From Dioscorea cayenensis subsp. rotundata (taxonomy: Eukaryota > Streptophyta > Magnoliopsida > Dioscoreales > Dioscoreaceae): 64,000 nt of DNA. Below the pieces are notes generated by a model. It saw only the letters and a program-made list of their open reading frames with translations, made no database searches and was not told the origin of the DNA. Shown in pieces: positions 35,800 through 46,294 of this stretch (the stretch's first letter is position 1; each line of letters begins with the position of its first letter). The stretch covers positions 28,451,916 through 28,515,915 of the forward strand of contig NC_052489.1 of the NCBI RefSeq assembly GCF_009730915.1. The letters are read 5' to 3'. Made by a program: the position numbers and the translations under genes.

Positions 35800-36447
35800 C
35801 ATAGCTACATGCTATGATAAAATATCAAAGTTTTTATTCCAGTTTTTTTCATTTTCCGAGATTTAGCCTTTTATATAAAATCAGCTCTTTTGGTCATCAT
35901 ATTTACATATTTTTATTTTTTCATGGACCAACCCATCAATTTGAGAGATAAAAAAAAATAAAAATATACAAATACGATAACAAAAAAAATATGAAGATCA
36001 AAATAATAGATTTTATATTAGAGGGACTAAAAAGATGGAAAACACAAAATAAAGAGACCATACATAATTAATATTTATTATTAGTAAAAAGTTACAATAA
36101 TGTTTTTAATTAATATTAAATAATCATAAGATCATTTTTCATATAAAAATTATAACCTAATCAAATATTTATTTAGTTCAAATAATGCAATATATATATA
36201 AAACAAAATTTATTTAATATATTTTGATTAATGGGAACAAATCTTTTGGAAATGAACTAGAACCCGAATCTTAAAGTTATGGTTCAGTTCTAATTATAAA
36301 ATTTATAAAAACCAGAACCACTAATTTGAAACTAACTGAATATGAGGTAACAGAGGTAACAGCTACGTTGGTACGATGTTTATCCAGTTTTTGTTATTTA
36401 TTTTTTTATTCAAGAATCAAAATTTAAAAATCCTGAGTGTTAGTGGT
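35800..36447. other. Spacer; nothing recognised
   Basis: AT-rich sequence between two transposable elements. No gene signal. Confidence 0.4.
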
Positions 36448-36455
36448 ATGCTCTA

Positions 36456-37318
36456 TAGGGGTGGACATGGGCCGGGCGACCCATGGACTAACCCCATCCC
36501 AACCCAAAAAATACAAGGCCTGGGTTTAGAAAGTTGGCCCAAAGAGTTGGGTTGGGCTCAAATATTTTGGCCCGATTGAATTTCGAGCTAGGTTTGGGTC
36601 AGATGAATTTTAACCCGACCCAACCCGGCCTAACCCGAATAAATAAATAATATATATAATTATATATATGAGGACCAATCTTATATGGACGTCCATAGAT
36701 AAGAAATCTATGGATGTTCATTATCAACCGTTGGATTTCGATCCAACGGCTACATTGATAAACAGTAATTGCTACCGTAATATATACAGTAATTACTGTT
36801 CGAAACATTATAATAAATAATAATACTGTTCATCAATGTCAGTCGTTGGATTTTGATCCAACGGCTGATAATTGGACGCCCATAGAAGATGTAAATTCTA
36901 TATATAATAGGTTTGAAATAAGTCAAAATTAGACAACTTTTTAGCCTCTGATTTATATAGAATTTATTGATAATATATATAATATATTATTGATAATATT
37001 TATTGATAATATTACTACTTATCTATATAGAATTTGTTTGAACTATGTATAATACTTGTGTTGTATTTTTTTACTTGTTTGAAAAAAATTTAGGGGTTGT
37101 AGTAGCAGTTTTATTTAGTTATTTCAACTATTTTAAAAAAAATTATTTATTTTTTGGGTTGGGTTGGGTTGGGCCTAATGTTAATCAAATGGGTCGAGTT
37201 TGAACCAAGATAATTTAGCACAAACATGGCCCGGCCCAGCCCAACCCAAATATATGAGTTGTATTTTTGAGTCTAGCCCAGCCTAGACCTGACACAGCCT
37301 GGCCCATGTCCACCCCTA
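36456..37318. mobile_element. hAT-like non-autonomous element with 18-bp perfect TIRs
   Basis: The left end is TAGGGGTGGACATGGGCC; the right end is its exact complement. Flanking octamers ATGCTCTA (36448-36455) and ATGCCCTA (37319-37326) differ at one base, an 8-bp target duplication as in hAT elements. Subterminal parts are rich in GGGTTGGG/CCCAACCC motifs. No transposase. A separate hairpin-rich block (about 36670-36900) appears nested in it. Confidence 0.8.
36670..36900. repeat. Hairpin-rich block nested in the hAT-like element
   Basis: Two short perfect hairpins: CCGTTGGAT-TTCG-ATCCAACGG at 36728-36749 and CGTTGGAT-TTTG-ATCCAACG at 36844-36863. Outer sequences TGGACGTCCATAG and TTGGACGCCCATAG are related. 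It looks like a small foldback element inserted in the larger one. Confidence 0.55.
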
Positions 37319-37326
37319 ATGCCCTA

Positions 37327-38841
37327 TGGGTTTGTCTTATTGGCTCTCTCTTTCATCGCTACTTGAAAAATTTAAAGACTTTTATCATATTTCAGTTTGA
37401 TTTGTACATTATATTTTTCATGTTTGTTGATATTAATTTTGTTTTATTTAACAAAACTATAATTAATTTATTTTATTAAAAAAATAAAATTTATATTCTT
37501 TTTATTTTTCTAATTTAAATAAGATATTTCAACACATTTTTTATTATTGAAACTTCAACCACCAATTTGAGAAAAAAATCAAACTTTAATTAACTACTAA
37601 TCTGCATCTCATTTCTGTTTTGTAATTTTGTTTGGCTGTTTGTGTTGTTTGTTTGTTATTTGTTGTTCTTGTTTTCCTAATAAATTCATGGTTAATCTAC
37701 TTTAATATAAATAAAAAATAAAAAAAAAATTAACCTGCATCTCATCTTCAAGCAAGAACGGTAGAAAAGGGTAGGTGAAAAACACCATTGCCTCACAACT
37801 GACTCTTGGCTTTGTTCTTGCACCATCAGAACTTCCAAGTCTCTTACCTGCTGAACAATAGCCCTCTTCCTAAATGGCACAATTCAATCAATCAATCCAT
37901 TAATAATAATAATAATAATAAACCATTCCATTCCAGTTGTTGTGTTCATTTGATAAAAAATAAATCGAGTCCAGAAACACAAAAGGAAAATGTTTGATCG
38001 TATTAAAAGTGATTTTTTATATTTCAAAAAGGAAAGTTTTTACTATTTTACAATCAAGAGCTAAATCATTTCTGTAATATTTTATTCATGATTTATTGAA
38101 AATGAAATGTTCTTTTTTTTTTTTACTTACTTTTCACATAATTTTTTAATGTAATTTACTTGAAACATCAATTGATGGCGAAGTTCATGGCCGTAACATC
38201 TCAAATATGATGCCATCTGCATTTAAATAATAAGAAATTCTAATTCTCTTCAACCAAACAAAACTATAATATTTTATGAAAAACAAATAATTTTATATTA
38301 ATGGAAGCAAAACATACAAAACCTCATTACATAATAAAGCAAAATTCCTCTGGAAACCAACCAGGAGCCCATTTATATATATACACACACACACATGCAC
38401 ACCCATCTTTTCATCCAACTCTTTTTAATTAGAAGCTAAATATGAGAAATAGTTAAGCTTAAGATTCCCAAGTTCCATCCACTATCAACGAGGGATAAAA
38501 CAGTCTAACAAAAGACAAAAAAAGAGAAATTAGTAAGAAATTAAACTACAATAAATTCAAAATATTTAAGTTTTAACTAAAAAAACAAGTCAAAGCCAAT
38601 ATTGGTATAGCTTAATCTATAATATTACTTGCACAACCTCATAAAATAAGTATCAAAGTACAGATAAATACGATGGTGCATTATTTATGATAACTTAATA
38701 ATACGTGTACCAGGAGAAAAATGGCATTCTCTCCATAGTACTGTAAATAATAATGTTGATTTAGATATTTCATTTTAAGTTTATTATTCATCATTTTCAT
38801 AACATTTTAAAATAGCGGTTGTTTGTCATTAAAAAAAACAT
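37327..38841. other. Spacer; nothing recognised
   Basis: AT-rich, with a (TAA)n stretch near 37901-37920. Short ORFs here have no domain or splice context. Confidence 0.4.
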
Positions 38842-38844
38842 TAA

Positions 38845-39638
38845 GGTTGTGTTTGATTGCCATTTTTTTTAATGGAAAAATTTTTTACGGGCCATTTTTG
38901 TTTGCAAAAATTTTTCGTGAAAGTTCTTTCCACAAACTCTATCACATGACCCTATTTTCCCTCAAATAAATGGAAAAATTTTCCTGTCTCCCCCCTGGGA
39001 AAAGTTTTCTTGGGAAAATGTAAGAACTATGTGAAAAAATAACATGCGATCGAAATGTTTAAAATCATTTTTCTTTTAAAAATTTTAAAGAAAAGTTTTT
39101 CCTTTCTTTTAATTTTTTTTAAAAAATAAATTATATAACTTGATAATATTTTAAATAAATTTATCTAAATCAGTGAACAAATCCCGCGGCGTTTTGATGG
39201 AAAGATTAAATTTCACATAGCGTTGTTTATAAATAACTTTTCTTTTAAAAATTTAAAAGAAAAGTTTTTCATTTTTCTTTTATTTTTTTTAAAAAATAAA
39301 TTATATAACTTGATAATATTTTAAATAAATTTATCCATATTAGTAAACAGATTCACGGCGTAGTGTTGTTTATAATTTTAATAATTTCTAAAAAATTCCT
39401 CCATGGAAAAATGTGATTTTTTTTAGAAAAAATTGATGCAATTAAACAACAAATGAGGTTTTTTCCAAAGAAAACAAGAGCAATCAAACAACAAAATCAA
39501 AATTTTTCATATAATTTTTTTGAATTTTTAGTTAGATTATAATGCCAATCAAACGACTATTTTTCATTTTCCATGGGAAAATATTTCATAGAAAAATTAT
39601 TTTTCATTTATTTTCAATATTGTCAATCAAACACAGCC
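38845..39638. mobile_element. TAA-flanked MITE (Tourist/PIF-Harbinger type), 794 bp
   Basis: The termini are GGTTGTGTTTGATTG and, inverted, GGCTGTGTTTGATTG. Identical TAA trinucleotides flank it (38842-38844 and 39639-39641). Inside, an AT-rich block of about 140 bp is present twice (about 39060-39200 and 39235-39370), each ending in a CGGCG motif. Confidence 0.75.
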
Positions 39639-39641
39639 TAA

Positions 39642-39915
39642 ATTAGAATAGTAGAATCGTGGATTTACATTTTTCTTAGTATTTTTATTTATTATAAAAT
39701 GATAAATTTTTATTGAAATAAAAAAAATTATATAGTTTTCCTCGAAAATATATAATAATAATAATAATAATAATAATTCACAATGGACACCAGGTGGTGT
39801 GTGTGTATATAATATATATAAATATAACCAATGCCGGTCATCATCATCATCCTTCATCACTCCAACAAGAATTCCTCAAATTACAAATCTATCCCCATCT
39901 TCGCATCTTCTTCTC
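39642..39915 (+). promoter_or_regulatory. Core promoter and 5'UTR of the AFB5-like gene
   Basis: (TAA)n at about 39753-39776, then a (GT)n and TATATAATATATATAAATAT stretch at about 39797-39826 that can serve as a TATA region about 100 bases before the start codon. The TAA-flanked MITE ends only about 280 bases upstream of the ATG. Confidence 0.5.
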
Positions 39916-42222
39916 ATGAGAGAGGAACGCTCATCCTCCGAGATCATGTCCGGCGACGACGACGACGACGACGACGATCACGGCAACTCCATGGATCTAA
40001 CCGTCGGCGATAAGACTTGTGTTGCTCTTCCCTCCGATCTCCCTCCCCCTTTCTCTGACCAGGTCCTTGAGAACGTCCTTGAGAACGTGCTCCAGTTCCT
40101 CACCACCCGCCATGATCGCAACGCCGCTTCTCTTGTCTGTAGGTCCTGGTACCACGCCGAGGCGCGGACCCGCCGGGAGCTCTTCATCGGAAACTGCTAT
40201 GCTGTTGACCCAGCTCGCGCCGTCGCCCGGTTCCCTGGAATCCGGGCGGTGGCGCTCAAGGGGAAGCCTAGATTTGCTGATTTTGGCCTTTTGCCGCAGG
40301 GTTGGGGCGGGAGGTTCACCCCTTGGGCCAAGGCCTTCTGCTCCTCCTACTCCTCGGTTGAAAAGCTTCATCTTAAGCGAATGACGGTGGTTGATCAGGA
40401 TCTCTTTGTCATCTCCCGCTATCTGCCTTCCTTCCGCGAGCTCACACTCTTCTGCTGCGATGGCTTCGGCACTGGTGGCCTTGCGTATGTCGCGGAGAAC
40501 TGCAGGTGCTTGTTTATTCTGATATAACCCTAATTCCTGTTGATCTACCATCGTTCCGCAGCAGGGGATTGATTTAGCTATTTCACGCTTGCCAACCCTA
40601 CTTCAGTAATTAGTGATTTGAGTTGTTTCATTTCCGATTTGGTTTTCTTAGTGAAAGATCGTTGTTTTTGGGTGATCTTATGGATTTTTCGTCTAAGCTT
40701 ATCTTCGTGCTCAAAACCTGATTAGATGTTTTGTAGAATTGCTGCATTGAGTGGCTTCCCACATTCAAATTAATGTTTTGGACTTGGTTTAGATTTTTCA
40801 AAGTCAGTGATGAAGATTTGGGAATTAATAGTGCTGTGCTTGAGCTGAGAATTTGATGCATTTGATGGATTCAGGCGCCTCCGTGTGCTGGATCTGATAG
40901 AGAACGATATGGAGGATGACGAAGATGATGATGATGTGGACTGGATCTCAAAGTTCCCGGAGACTAAGACCTGCCTGGAATCTCTAGTGTTTGATTGTGT
41001 GCGTTGCCCTGTGAACTTTGAAGCGTTGGAGGCACTTGTTGCCCGATCCCCAGCCCTTCTCCGTTTGCGAGTGAATCAGCATGTCTCTTTGGGGCAGCTC
41101 CAGCGGCTCATGGTGCGTGCTCCACAGCTCACTCACCTTGGCACTGGTTCATTCCGGTTTGCTCAGGCTGCGAATGAGCAGGTGGTTGATTTGAACCCAG
41201 CATTTGTCACTGCTTCGAGGTCTTTGGTCTGCCTCTCAGGCTTCCGTGGGCTCGCGCCAGAGCATCTTCCTGCTATTCTACCAGCTTGCCCGAACCTCAC
41301 CTCCCTCAACTTCAGTTATGCTGAGATCACAACTGAGCAGCTCCGCCCAATCATTGTCCACTGCCACAATCTACAAAACTTCTGGGTAATCTTTGCTTCC
41401 AAATATTGTAAATTATGATACTTATCCGTGTTGAAACTGAATTTTTTTGTGTTATTTTCTTTATAGGTTCTTGATACTGTTGGGGATGAAGGGCTTCAAC
41501 TAGTAGCAGCAACATGCAAGGATCTTCGAGAGCTTAGAGTGTTCCCTTTCTATGCAAGGGAGGACTCTGAGGGCTCTGTTTCAGATGTTGGGCTGCAGGC
41601 AATCTCTGAGGGCTGCCCGAAGCTCCGGTCGATCCTATACTTTTGCCAAAGAATGACTAATGCTGCGGTTGTGTCCATGTCCAAGAACTGCCCGGAGCTT
41701 GTGGTGTTTCGTCTCTGCATCATGGACCGCCACCGACCTGATCACCGCACGAGGGACGCCATGGATGATGGCTTTGGGGCCATTGTGATGAACTGCAAGA
41801 AGCTCACTAGGCTTGCTGTGTCTGGTTTGCTTACTGACAAGGCCTTTCGGTACATTGGCAAATACGGAAAGTCTGTGAGGACGCTGTCTGTTGCGTTTGC
41901 TGGGGATAGTGATTTGGGTCTTAGGTATGTCCTTGAAGGTTGCCCAAAATTGCAGAAGCTCGAGATCAGGGACAGCCCTTTCGGAGACTTGGGTCTAATC
42001 TCTGGCATTCAGCATTACTACAACATGAGATTCCTTTGGATGTCTGCATGCAAACTTTCTTTGAGGGGTTGCCAGGATGTGGCTCGGACATTACCCCATT
42101 TGGTGGTGGAGGTGATCAGGGAGAGGCCTGACGAAGATGTACAGAATGTTGAGAGGCTATACCTTTACCGGTCTCTTGCCGGGCCGAGGACTGACGCACC
42201 GCCATTTGTGGAAATCTTGTAG
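39916..42222 (+). CDS. AFB5: TIR1/AFB auxin receptor F-box protein, AFB4/AFB5 clade
   Basis: The F-box subunit of SCF complexes that binds auxin and ubiquitinates Aux/IAA repressors in the nucleus. Exons: 39916-40505, 40875-41385 and 41467-42222. Total 1857 bp, 618 aa, matching AFB5 (about 620 aa) and longer than TIR1/AFB2 (575-594). The N-terminal extension is acidic (eight Asp near residues 14-21). The F-box is at about 46-90 ([27 protein letters not shown]), followed by FIGNCYAV and KGKPRFADF, then LRRs. AFB4/5 markers rather than TIR1/AFB2: [54 protein letters not shown]. It ends APPFVEIL. The acidic loop after DLIEN is enlarged ([12 protein letters not shown], against about TDDEVDW in Arabidopsis). 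A second in-frame ATG at 39946 is possible. Exon 1 is GC-rich. Confidence 0.95.
42019..42040 (+). promoter_or_regulatory. Eroded miR393 target site in the AFB5-like CDS
   Basis: The codons for YNMRFLWM occupy the position where TIR1/AFB2/AFB3 carry the miR393 site (ETMRSLWM). Here the eight 3' bases (CCTTTGGA side) still match the miR393 5' region. There is a G:U at position 9, a mismatch at position 13, and no pairing beyond position 16. The AFB4/5 clade is known as poorly or not targeted, so it is probably non-functional. Confidence 0.5.
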
Positions 42223-42305
42223 TGTCTGCTTCTTTATTGCTATTTGCTGAAGAAGGATTCTGCCATCACCCTCTTGCTTGGCCTGGGAGAGAGTTCATCT
42301 CGTAT

Positions 42306-42602
42306 TCAATCCATCACTGCCTGCAAGAATTGTGAACTTGGTGGCAAGTTTTCATAACCCACTGTAGACTTATCTTGTTCCGCCTCATTAGATGAGACAG
42401 TTCCAGTTGTATCTTTTAGCCCTTTCTGATTTGGTAATTTTATTTCTTGTGTTTGGGCTGTTGGAATTGGGACATCAACAATTCTATGGAGGAGAGGGTG
42501 CAATTCTGGAGATGATGTCATTAAGTGATATTGTTCTATCAGTATGTTGCTATTAATACTTTCATTCTCAAGAAGCCGATAAACTTCATCAATAGTTCTC
42601 AC
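42306..42602 (-). CDS. Unidentified coding-like 3' exon, - strand
   Basis: A 98-codon open stretch preceded on the - strand by an AG acceptor (ahead of GTGAGAACCATTGATG). It reads VRTIDEVYRLLENESINSN, then polar Ser/Glu-rich sequence ending SSQFLQAVMD. Its amino-acid texture is protein-like, but I do not recognise the family. It overlaps the presumed 3'UTR of the AFB5-like gene, so a convergent gene is possible. Confidence 0.35.
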   Translation of the reverse strand: MRTIDEVYRLLENESINSNILIEQYHLMTSSPELHPLLHRIVDVPIPTAQTQEIKLPNQKGLKDTTGTVSSNEAEQDKSTVGYENLPPSSQFLQAVMD

Positions 42603-43498
42603 CTTCTCTCATTCTCAGCAAAGATCCATGGTTTCCCATCTGTGGCTGACACCAAACTAAAAGGTGAAACTTTGGAACTTTCCACTCTCTTGTAGGAGGT
42701 TTTCAAGTTTTCTATGTAATCTCAGCAATCTTTACTTCATATTCTGCGTCTCAGTTTCATTTCCTTCAGGTTCTACGATTGTTAGCTTCGAACATATCAG
42801 ATGCCTGAAAAACAAATAATTGTTGTAAGGATTGATGTTTATAATTGTTTCATTTCCTTCAGTTTCATTGTGGTGATTAGGCCTACTAACTAGTTTGATT
42901 ATAGAGACCTCAACTCACTTGTAGCTTTAGGTATCATTACAATGAATGACCTATGACCTCCATTGGGGAAGTCAACACGAGTTGAGTTTCAACCAGGATG
43001 AATTACTATATTGATGGTACAGTCCATTTCATCAGATTAGTGCAACTTTCCTTACTGTGGGCCATGAATTAGTTTGTCTGAATAGGCTACGCCTTGAACC
43101 ACATCAATCATCCCTGGCCCATGAAAGCTCCTAATGGACCTCCTGACTCCATTGATATCAACTTCAACTCACACCACAACCTTTTGTTTTGCCCTAGATT
43201 TCCGACCTCAGTGATATCTTTCCCATCATGATTTGGTACAATGGTGATTTGTACACTTTGGTTGGCAATTTAGTACGAGTTTGTTTGCTTGCGTTGATAG
43301 GCCGCATTAGCAAAGGTCTGTTAGATTTCTTGGAATTATTTCCATTTCTCTCTTAAGGTTTCATACTCAATGCAGTGTTCTTAAGGCAAAGAAATACAAA
43401 ATTTACATAGAAAAAGCTATGATCTTTATGAGGATGTGATGGAGAGCCTGTTCTCATATCTATCAATCTCCAATATTTTTCGCTAATTAAGGACTTAC

Positions 43499-43839
43499 GG
43501 TTTAAGGAACCAGCATCATAGCTTTCCCTTGTTAAGATTGCCCACTCTAGAGCCAATCTCTTAATGTCATTCACCTAAAGCAAGGAAAATGACTGGTTTA
43601 TTTCAATATCATGAACTTGGAATCAATCAGATCAGATCCATGAATCAATTCACCACTTGAATTATTTGAAGCTGAGGTCTGAAGCTTTTGGGTGGACCAA
43701 CTTGTCACACTATCTGGAATGGTACGCAATGTATCTGGTGCTTTGCTAAAGGAGAAGTGGGAAGGAAGAGGGAACTTTTTTGGTGTCATTTGTTCTTCAA
43801 TAAAATTCTCTTGCTCGCTGCTGCTGTTGCTGCTGCCTT
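43499..43839 (-). CDS. Unidentified coding-like exons, - strand
   Basis: Two candidate exons. 43839-43598 follows an AG acceptor: EGSSNSSSEQENFIEEQMTP, then KKFPLPSHFSFSKAP, ending ILK and a stop. 43574-43499 lies between AG and GTAAGT: VNDIKRLALEWAILTRESYD followed by AGSLN. Together with 42306-42602 they could be parts of one gene, but the phases I tried do not join cleanly, so it may be a relic. Family not recognised. Confidence 0.3.
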
Positions 43840-45129
43840 CTAATCAAAAGCTCCGGGTAAAGTGAAAGGAAACTTAATTACAAGGTACACATACTATACT
43901 TGCACTTTGATGATGCTCAGAAACACCAATGTGTGTGCGCGCTTGTGCGTCTGTGTATGTGAGTGTGTGTGTACCAACCGTTGGAAATAGGAAAACAACC
44001 ATTATGACTCTGAACAACTTATGCTTGTGCTCTGAACTGGTCAGCTTCACTTTTTATTTTACTTATTTATCTGAAGGGTTTGGGTGCACAGAAGAGAATG
44101 AAAAATTTTTCCTTTTCTTTTTTTATTAACTAATTACTTGTTACACTAGTCGCCACCACTCTTTTTCTTTTTTTTAATAAATTATCTTGTATTTGATAAT
44201 GTTCTCTGCTCAGAATACATGATATCTGTAGTACATGGAACAAAATGTTCATGGTTGGTGGCTTGTCTGCTTTATGATTTGGTTCTCATCTAGTGAATCA
44301 TCTACTATTCATTCTTGAGCTCTATAACAAGAGCTCTCTAGAATGGTTCTTCATCATCCTTGAGAGGGACATGTGACCTACTCTTTGTTTTTTTTCTCAC
44401 TATGATTTATTAGTCTAGAATCTAGATGACCAGTGTCATAACAGCCAATCATTTTCCTCATTAATGAGGGAAGAAGAGAGATGAGGTTGAGGCATCACTG
44501 ACCGAAGTAAAACCCTTCTCCATCTTATATAGGACTGGAGTCATTGAAAGCTGAAATATGTTTTTGGGGTGGGGGAGTAGACACATATTTAGGAGGCTTT
44601 TGCTGGAGGAGGATTGCCATGAGAGTGGTCAAACCACCTTTCAAAGTCCTTGTGGGGTCTTGTTCAGGCCTGTAGTAGTAGTAGTAGTAGTAGTGTGCTA
44701 CTTTACCGATCATTCTTATTTAAAAGCAAAGCTTTGATTTTTCTTCACTATGAGAAGATCAGTTATAGAGATTTAGTAAAGATTAATAGAGGTGATTTAG
44801 TAAAGATTAATAGAGGTTAATAATTATTCTATTTTCACTGTTACTGAAAAAGAAAATAATTATTAGGATTTCTAGTTTTTAAATTTATATTACTGTGTTT
44901 AAATTAAACAGGTGGCTGCAATCAATTTGGAGGCCATGTTCTTTGTTTGCATTTCTTGGTCCAGTTGGAAGGCTAAGTGCAAGTAGTTTTCTTGCAATCA
45001 TTCGCTATGAAAGCAGGAAATATGAGAGAGAGCATTGAATGAACAGATGTGGCCACTTCTTTCTTTATCATTATCAGGGACAGCAAATTTAGAAATTCTG
45101 AAAATCAATGGTCCCTACCTTTATTATTA

Positions 45130-45176
<47 letters not shown>

Positions 45177-46294
45177 TTGTGTCATCTAAATTTATGCAAT
45201 TACTAACATACCCTTTTTAAAATAACTTTTCTGCAATACCCTTGAAACATATATATTTGTTTTTATACCCTTAGGTTTTTAGAAATTAATTTGAATTTTT
45301 TTTACAAATTTATACACATTAATGTTTTTTTTTTACAAAGTGAACAACTACATTAATTATACTATTCATCCGATCTCTCATATGAGATTTTTGTTCTTTT
45401 TTGTTGAATTATATCCATTCAATCTCTCACATAGAATTTCTGTTCTGATTTCTCACATGGAAATTCTGTTCATCAATGTTGTTGCGATGTTGGTCTACAC
45501 CAACACAGCCACATGACTTTTAGAAGAGAATTATTATTTTTTTTTTAAAAAAAAAACTTATGTAAAGCGGGTGAAAAAAAAGCCAAATCTCATAATTAAT
45601 TTTTATAAATTTTAATTTGACAAAACTATATATTCGAATTTTCCCTCATTTTACAAAAGTAATATTGCGATTCACCACCACAAACAACGTGGAAGAAGAT
45701 GAATCACTCCCAAAAATAAATAAATAAATAAAGCTGAAAAAATTAGACCCATTCATTCATTCCAGTCAAATCATCAGACATGATAACAATTGAGAGAAAC
45801 TCATGAGATTACATTCTCCATCACCAAATGCATAGCATGTGCTTGACTGACCACACACCTAAAAAACATTGGCAAGTTGTACCTGTTTGCAATCAACCCC
45901 CTCTTGTTGCTAACTTGATAACACTATTCATTGGAATTTATAACAAATTTAAAACCATCTCCTGTCCAGTTGAAAGAGTCCTATAAAGTATGCAATGAGT
46001 CATTTTGGCCCCCACTCAACTTGCCAAACTATTAAAAACAACAGATCCCAGACCTAACCAACATTCAGGCAATAAAATAAAGTAATAGAAAGAAAGCCTG
46101 CATTTTGGGACCATGGTGGATGTTGTGCAAATGGAGGTCCATTTGCCACATGGATGAAAGTATACCAGGTTCATAAAATACAAGCTTAATAACCTTTTGT
46201 TCTTTACCGCGTTATTATTATTTTTATATAATGTATTTGAGTGACTCATCGATGGAATTGTTTGTCGCAACAGAGTAGACAATGGGGATGCTCG
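43840..46294. other. Spacer; simple repeats only
   Basis: Contains (GT)n near 43929-43975, (TAG)n near 44670-44695 and (TTA)n at 45121-45176. No supported gene. Confidence 0.45.

Noticed and set aside
39997-40551. 184-codon - strand ORF opposite AFB5 exon 1
   Set aside because: A shadow of a GC-rich exon; the + strand frame is conserved auxin receptor.
39916-42222. First read as an AFB2-type receptor
   Set aside because: [30 protein letters not shown] and the [12 protein letters not shown] segment match AFB4/5, as does the 618-aa length with an N-terminal extension.
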